DNA of 64,000 nt from Steromphala cineraria. Taxonomy: Eukaryota > Mollusca > Gastropoda > Trochida > Trochidae. Below are positions 48,401-57,400 of the stretch, in pieces. The notes below the pieces were generated by a model that saw only the letters and a program-made list of their open reading frames with translations, did not search any database and was not told the DNA's origin. The stretch spans positions 32,930,301-32,994,300 of the forward strand of contig OU744734.1 in assembly GCA_916613615.1 (NCBI GenBank), read 5' to 3'. Positions within the stretch are counted from its first letter, which is position 1, and each line of letters starts with the position of its first letter. A program made the position numbers and the translations under genes.

Positions 48401-51400
48401 TAATGTCGTTAGAATCTATGTCGAAACGTCGCTTACACAAAATAAAGAAGTTGTTCATCCATAAGAATTATTGTCCTTATTGTTCATCACACCAACTTCT
48501 AGAATGCCAATCAAAGAAGAAAGATTAGTTAATATGGAATTATTAAATATGATGATGATATTCAAGCTGATCATGCTCTAGGCTTCACGTAATCATGATG
48601 ATCCTATTAAAATGCTTTATCCATCTTATCAATTGTCACATGTGACAATATCGACGGTTCATCATCACAGCAATCACTGTTGTCTTTGACACTACGAAAG
48701 CACAGGACATTTTATATATATAATGTCTGGAACCTACTTCACCTTAAAAACCACAAATGTCACAAAATTTAAGTGGTATCAAAGCGAAATTTTACATGTT
48801 TATGGACCAAGAGTAAGCCAAGAGGAGAACACTAGTTTTAGGTATGTTTCCGTATTCTGTTAACCACAAGACGACGTCGAAGTCAGTGTTATGAATTCCT
48901 GCCATTTTCAAGAATTGTAGCTTGACATCCCTTTGAAAATGAACGGACAAATTGATAAAGTCCCTATAATGCATTTCTTCCCCAATCTTTCTGCAATGCA
49001 ATTGCCAATCGTTTGTGTGTCTAGGGCGTATTATGACGTTGACGTACATGTTTATTTAATTCATATCGTCGATGTTTTAATTTATTTGGCTTGAAATGTA
49101 GTGTTTGAGAAGTCATCAACAATTTCTTTACATTAAAGGACATTTCAATCAGCCATCTGACGTTCTGCAAGTGGATTCACGCGTTTGTCGATAAATAACT
49201 GATGCAGGTAACGTTCATGGACGTTGTCGAAATTGTGATTTGCTTCTCAAATTCTTCAGAAACACCAATAAACCACATTTTTGTGTGCTAAATATTGTAT
49301 CTCACACCATCACACTGTCTCAACAGAATATGTTGACTTGTGGCATAAACTATGGGCAAAATTTTCTTTTTTCCAACTTTGAACAATCCAAAGTCACGTT
49401 TTTTTCTAATGGTTGTTATTGACAATTTTGTGCGTTTTCAGTAAACCAAAGTCTCCTAAAGTTTCTTAGGTTCGAAATCTTGATTGTAAAACGCCACTTA
49501 ATAAGATTGAGTTCTTTGAAACCACCAAGAACAGGGGCGATAACTGGCCTTCATGGTCGAATATCCATTTCATGGAAACGCTTTTGTACAGTTTGGTGGA
49601 CTTTTACACCCAAATCAGGGATGTTGTGAATAATCTGTATCCCTGTGACAAGAGAATGAAGAAAAACGTGACCTGTATTTAGAGATTTTAGGTTATGGTG
49701 GCAACTCTTTGATGCACACATCTTTATCTCTTTTGACCGGAAATGGCCTGTAGGAACGATAATGCGCGAAAGGACGATGATGAATATTCGATGCCAGACT
49801 AGTGTGAATCATGCAACTTCGGTTTCCGACACATTATCGGTCGGCGCATTATGGTAACCTTTATTTCATTTGAAATTGAATAGCAAAATTTGGAATAATA
49901 TGAGTGCCTTTGATTGATTAAAGGTACCACATGATCTAGCGTTTACTCTTACATGAATTCTGCTATATATTTTTTCTAAATAATCTTTTTCCAAAATAGT
50001 CTCAAATAAACAAGAGGTATCAAATTTTCGATTTGGTGTTCAAAAGCCGAAAACCATCATAAAACAAAGACGTATTGGAAGGACATATTTAGATTGTTTA
50101 ATTTGTTTTTATACTCAACAAAAATTCTTAAAATCACCTATGCGTTTCTTTTTTGGGAGAGTATATAAACTAAAATGACATTATAACCTTGTTTAAGAAA
50201 AAGTATCGCGTTATTTATATAACTCATTTTTGTGAAATCACCACCGACGTTGCTTTCGTCCATCTCTAACTAAACTTTACACTTATTGTAAATTAAATGT
50301 TTGAGCCACAGGTAGTTATATTGGGTCTTGTCTAAGGTTAACTTATTCACAATGAAAACAAGGACAAGGTTATAGCCAAATCATGACGTATTAAATAACG
50401 TGCACGGTATGCTCAAATTCAGCTAGACATACTGCCCTGACCAATAGAATAAAGGACCTTTTATTGAGAACAGGTCAGATAAGTGACCTAATACCTATAT
50501 ATTTGACCACTTAAGGTACAGAAGTGATTTGGGAAAGGCTCCTGGAACCTGGATAACGTCTCTTGTTGCAGCGTTGGACAGGCGACAATGTCTCAAAATC
50601 AACGCTATGTGGGAATTAAGATTGCTATGTTGATGAAAAATCATTTATGAACTAAGTGATGAATCAAGGTTGTCAATTGATAGAAATATACATTTTAAAG
50701 GACGTTTTGTTTCCGACATATTGTCCATATTACACATCCATTTGGGTGTATTCGCTGCAACCAATTTCACGAATACTTAGCCAATCTTGGCCAATAAATA
50801 ATAAATATTCCAGTTTACAAGTACATTGATACAAATATGATTTACACCCGCACTGTAATAATCTCATTTCTTCAAATTATTCTTTTGATCAGTGTATGGT
50901 ATAATTGTAGGGCAGCAACTATTAGGACTGTTCCATTTCATAGGTGTCTATGGTATTTCTATCTAAGTTTTCACCACCGATGATAGTCAACCTGCAAATG
51001 ATTTTACCATGATTAGTCCATATCAGACGTTTGCTGTGTTTTGGTTTTGATTTGTCCACAAGGTGGCGTTAAAATTGCTACCTTGTTTGGCAACCACTGC
51101 AACAATCTTTTCTAAGATGATTTACAAGTCTTTTTGAAAAATTCTCTCTCCCCCCGCGATCTTTCTAGACCCATTGCTGGATTGAAACAGATATCATTGA
51201 GGCTACGTTTACTTAGATTGGGTTTATATGTTTCACTGGCCTGAAGTACGTTTTAGCGAAACGTCTTTAATTGTTTTCTAAAAAAATCAAAACGGTTAGA
51301 ACTGTCCCGTTTTAGCTCAAGCTGTAAGCATTTATATAAGATGTCGTAAAAGTAATACAGTTGAATGTTTTTTGTTGTTTTTATACAAATCCAAAATTCT

Positions 51401-54400
51401 CAAATTATTGTGCGTGATCTTATTCGAAAGTGTGTAACAGGTTAATGATTCTAAGGTTTGCGATCACCAGATTCTAAACAATTCCAAAAACTCACCCGAC
51501 ACGTCACAACCGCCTTCATATCAGAAGTCATGGGTAGCGGAGGATATGACGTCACATCCGGCCGATCCTGTCATGCACCCGGAGGGAGAATACTCAGAGA
51601 TCGCTGAAGAGAAACCACTTCCTCTTCGAGTCGGCAGCCTCACGCTGGCGGAAAAGAGAGAAAGACGGAGACGTACTCGCACGTACGTCATTCTTGGGAT
51701 ACTAGTGCTCTCCCTTGTTGCTATGATGGTGGCACTGCTAGTCCACTTCCACCTACAGAAATGTGAGTTATCTCCCTTCTTATGATTCTTCACGTAGCGG
51801 TAAACAGTAATACTATTTATTAAGGCATTAGAAAAGATTACTATATATATATATGTATATAGAGTTTCTGATTGAAAGGACAATCTCATCGGGCCATTTT
51901 TATGGAAACAAAATTTGTGTGGACAATTCAATTTATGCATATAAAGTATATGATTATAAGATTAAACATACAAGTGGGAGGTTATATTTTTGTTGATTTT
52001 TATATGGCAATTTGATAACGAAGAAAGCACACTCGGCAAAATTAACAGTCAGAAGTGAAGCCAATCATCGGCGCTACGAGTGTATAAAGCCTTGCTACGG
52101 CAAAACAAAACATTGTTGTTGATTTTTATAATATATCATTTGATAATCAAAAGAAATAGTTCAATTTCAATAAAAAGTAAATTTGATCAAAGAACAGCGT
52201 TTTATTTTAGCATTTCCCAGATAAACACGATCGCTGACCGTAAGTCGACAGAACAGGCTGTTGTTTTAGAATTGACCCAATTAATTGACCACGTTTACCT
52301 TACCAGTAGTACTTACAAGAGTTAGGTTTCAACAAAACCATAAAAGTAAACGAGATAGCCAGTTCCTTTTAAGAGTGAGTTCGACTCATTTTGTATCGCT
52401 TAAGTTGCTTTCTCTCGTTTTTGTCCAGTCGTCAATATAAGCTTGCTCGTCAATTTTATACAGGTATGTGTTCCAAACAATTATCGGTTACTGATGTCAA
52501 ATCGCAGTTACAAACATGGTGACTACAACACATACCAAGGTTCCTCAATAATGATGCAGTCGCTCATTATTCAGAAGCCTAACTTATGTCACAGTTATAT
52601 AAATCATGTTGTAACTACTTGTTCATTAAGACATGCTACCTATCTTTGAAAATACATAAAGAACAATGGAACATAAATTGTCATTTCCAAGACATCAAAG
52701 CAAACGCCTCTATGTTGCCGTTGAATAAATTATCTTTTTATTCTGAAAGAAAGCAATACGAGCCTGGAGGCCGACACCACGAGTTATTTATTGCACTTGT
52801 CGGACCGAGGAATGATGGCAATAAAGCCACTGTTGGGCGATCTCAAGTAATCTTAGTAATCTAAGTGTGTCAACAACATTTCAGGGGGAATAACCTCAAA
52901 ATTAATTTTATCCAAACTGAATTCTTCTTACAAAATTCTTTGTCTGGTTTTATCCCAGTATATTTTTCACATGAGACAACTAAATATGATAACTATAAAT
53001 TATATATTTCTTACAGTGTGCAACAATGTATGTTTTAGGATATCTGCGAATGTTGAGTATTTCTGTTAGTCAAAAAATCATTATTTAATGTGTGTATTTA
53101 ATGTGTGTTTGAAATTAACATTGATGAATAATGTTAGAAATTACGACGTTATTATTCCCTTTAAGTATTTATTTTGCTTAAATATGATATCAAAATAATA
53201 TTCAGTTGGGTTTTTTTTACATTCCAGCCCTTTTCGGTTCATCTTCAAGTGAAACAACGGATGTGACGACACCGGTCCCATTTTACCAAAGTTTCACACC
53301 TCAAGATAGCAAAACAACTAAAGAAACTATACAAAGAAGTTCTAGTATTACTAACAGCAATGGTAAGGGGTGACAACTTAAACTTTATCTTCAATGAATA
53401 CTTAACTCGTAGTTCATAAACCTCAATTAGCGCGGTTAGCCCCATATGCAATTGGCTCATGTTTAATTCTAATTCAGTCCTATTTCCTGCAACATTATTG
53501 CTGAACCTCTCCCAGAGTCATGTCAGAAGGTGGAATGACAATTAGGAAGAGAAATATATGTGGGTGATAACTTTTAAAAATCGTGGTATGTATTAAAAAA
53601 AGACATCCATATATGTCCCCATTCTCGATAATCCAGAGCTTACGTTACGATAATATCTCCACGAAGTAGACGAGAACAACAGAGGGATCAAAAACCTGAA
53701 AACTCAACCTTAGATCAGAATGAGACTATTTTATAATTTATCAAGGATGAATTATATCGCAAAAACCTGCTAGGACATTCTTTGAATGGTTTAAATCAGC
53801 TGAAATGTAAAATGTATCAGACATGTAAGCATTTGAGTTTAAAATGTGTGTCATTTTGCTTAGATGTATCCAAGATAGATGAACCGTTTACCTTTAGTTG
53901 GGATGATCGGTCAAATGCTAAATTACAATCATCGTTATGCTACAAGCGTAGAACAGTTCATTTATATCTGAATTTCCACTAAAGCGGCGTCTCTAAATAT
54001 TGGGCCTTATAATTGAAGTCAATAGCATGTCAAATAATCAAAGTTGCATATGTCCACTTAGAAATAAGTTTGTTTGTGTATTTTCTAACCCATGTTGTAA
54101 ATAGCTGTGTCGGTAGGGACGGGAGCTGTGTCAGTGAAGCCTCGTACTAAATCTGTGGTTGCTATTTCATCCTTTTCCGATGACGTCACTACCGGTGTAG
54201 CGGAAGTGTCGAGCCCATCAGGTAAAGGCTGATAGTGCCTGGGTCTGTATCTGATGAGCGCCATTTGTGCTCGTTACAGTTACATATCTATATCGTCTCT
54301 GTTACACTATCCTGCGGTATTTGAAGGCTCTTCTTGTTTAAGATTGTCTTACCGTCTGCTTTAAATCGGCCAAGTTCCGAGGAATAAAATGTTCAAATAT

Positions 54401-57400
54401 TAGCTTTATCGAACTTGATCAACAGCTTGTTTTGGTCATAACGAATATGGAATTCTCGATCCTAATTTAATTACTTATGAAGTATCGTTGTGAAATCGCC
54501 ACTGTGTGATGTGAGACAATTCATATTAGGAACAAGCTACATTCCTTCAGATACTGCGTGTGGGGCTAAAAGTCTATGCGACTGCTAGTGCTTTTGATAT
54601 ATAACATATTCAGCTTTTATAAAAATTATATATTCTGCATCATACCGCTCTGACAGAACATGTGCATTTTCTGTTATGTGCTGCATCGGAGTGAACGTTT
54701 CATCCATTAAGTTTGATTTGCATTCTCGACAATTTTGTAAAAGAACGATACCGTACTGTACGGCCTAAGTTGTTCTTGTAAATATAGATTCCCATTGAAG
54801 CGCTCCTTCCTCAAGAGATGGTTAGACAATTATATTATATTATATTAAAATATCATAATTATATGGCAATTATACATGACTGGCGCTAGTGAGAGGAAAA
54901 GTAAAGATTACAGAGAATAACATTATAGAAGTTGTAATCCTGTCTCAGGGTACGAACGTTACGCTAACTCCACTAATCTGTACCCTGGGCTCAGAAGCTT
55001 GATTCGCTCGCGCGGCTCGACTTGGGACATAGCCAATGAAATCATTTTCTCGCCACCTTCTCGATAAATTTCAATGAGAAAATGATGTGATTGCCTACAT
55101 TCCAAGTCGAGCCGGGCGAGCGAATCTAGTTTCTGAGCCCAGGGTACAGATAAGTGGAGTTAACGCAACGTTCGTACCCTGGGACAGGATGAGAAGTTTA
55201 TTATAAACTTGATACAGCAACAGCTAGATGAATCAGTTAATGTGGTATCCTATTAAAGAGATGTAGTTCTACGCATAATACTTCTAAGTTCCATTACACT
55301 GACAGCTAAAAATGTATATACATGAATATACACCATTAGGATTCTATGCATGCCAATGGTTTGTAATATGTATTTTGATAATTGCTATGAACCAGATTGA
55401 TTACTCAGAAATAAAGAATGCTCCAAATATCTGCTTTCGGTTTTGTTCATATTTTATCTGTTGGATGCTGGCCCGCTTTGCATATTAATCTACGAGTATG
55501 CATGTACTGGATGTGTATCTAATAGCTAACACACTGACCAAGTTTGCTACTCCTTATTTTCTTAAGTCTCGTAGCTTTCGAGAAATGAGGTGAGGTGATC
55601 TGGAGTTTAACGCTGCTTTCAAGAGTGTTTCACTTATATTGCGGCCGCTAGTATCATTGCAGGGAGAAAGCCCGCAAACACCATTGTGGCTACGTATTGC
55701 GAGAAATCGAAAATTAACGGCCATTTTGACGGAGTGCCTTTCAAAATTTACATAAATTCTGTTTGACAAAACCTACACAGTGATAAATTAAGGAAAGCGG
55801 CAATAAGGAAAGCGGGCCTGCTCTATGTAACACAATTCTCGTTTGGCTCGGGTATCTCAGGTGTTGTAAATGACGTGACTATATGGGTCATTTACTAATC
55901 ATCCTTTTAATACAAATTAAGATTTAAGATTATTCACTTTTAAAGGTATATGAAAAACTTGGTCCCTTTATTTTAAGTTTGATACATCAACGTAAGCCCA
56001 TAAATATTGAAAACTAGTGATATCTACCGCGGAAAACTGAAATTGACAAGCAAACTATTATGTCTTTTACATCTCTAAGACACTTTGATGTATATATTTG
56101 CAGTATTTGATCACTTTGAAAACTCGAAAAAAGGTTTATTATATTCTGTTCTGAAACCGCAACTTCAAACATTTTCCCAAAATAAAGGTATCCCATTACT
56201 ACTGTTTCGAACCTATTGCCACCACTTGCCGATTGAAAAACGGAAAATGGAATAAGATACCTCAGTTTTAAAGAAAATGTAGATGGTGTTGTAAGAATGA
56301 TGTTGGAGATGAGTTCCATTATATCTTTAGATGTGAATATTTTACTTTAGAAAGAACCTTGTACATACCTTTACATTTTTCAAAGAGACCAAATATGCTC
56401 TATATATACCAACCTCGATAACTATTCAGAAACCAAAACAACAAAAGAAAACATTGTTAAAAAACTTAGCAAATTTAGTAAAATCATAATGCAAACTGTA
56501 AAATCTTCCGGCTAGTCAATTATCCGCCTGTATGATGCATTTACTGTCATGTTGTACCTCATGTGCCGAGGATATCGGCCTGGTCATGAGTGTAACAAAG
56601 TTCAGTTCTGATCAAACTCGATGCTTTTGACTGTCCATGTATTTTGACATACATGTACACGTCGCAAATATTATCATCTAATATTCAACACACACGACGC
56701 TTTGTTTGTTTGATGCACTTTTCTTTGTATTTGGCACGTTATTTGATGTTCATGTATTTTACGTTACATAATACTAATATGATACAATATTGGTATTTGG
56801 CTGTACACGACACTGAATTGATCTTCTTACATTCGACGTGAAGTGACAGCGAGTAACGTGGTGGCCACCCTGTCTGACAAGTCCGTCAGTATCGAGTGTA
56901 TCCTCAACGGTATAGCTGCCTGGGAGTACATCATTGTTGAGAAAATTTCTGGAGACACTTTTGAGTTGGCCAAAGTCTCCTCACAGAGTCATGAGACGTC
57001 CCGTCCAACAGAGACAGCGGATCCACGGATTGACGCGCGCACTGTCCGCGCCGGAAGCAGGACCAAACTTGTTGTTGAATTATCTCCCCCTGAATGCGGT
57101 GATAGTGGAAACTACAAATGCACAGCCATTATCAATATGAAATCATCTCTCACACTGAGCTCACGGTTCAAGGTGGTTTTTACATGTAAGTAGTTTACTC
57201 AATGTTTCAAAACTGATAAACAAACGATTTGTATAATAACGATAGTTTGTATCATGTTTCACTGCAATTAATAGCCAGCCTTCAATCGATCATAGCAATA
57301 AACAACGAGCTGCATGTGTAATTTCTTTGACGACTTCCGCTCAAGTCGTGCAGAAAAGTACAGACAAGCTTGTTTACTGATTCAAAAATGTGCAATTGGA

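Noticed and set aside
48327..48485. Hammerhead ribozyme (GAAACGTC-like core words)
   Set aside because: The CTGATGA core half is absent; the words are explained by the palindrome.
51529..51606. ATG at 51529 as the start of gene B
   Set aside because: Its frame stops after 25 codons; the in-frame ATG at 51546 or a spliced first exon fits.
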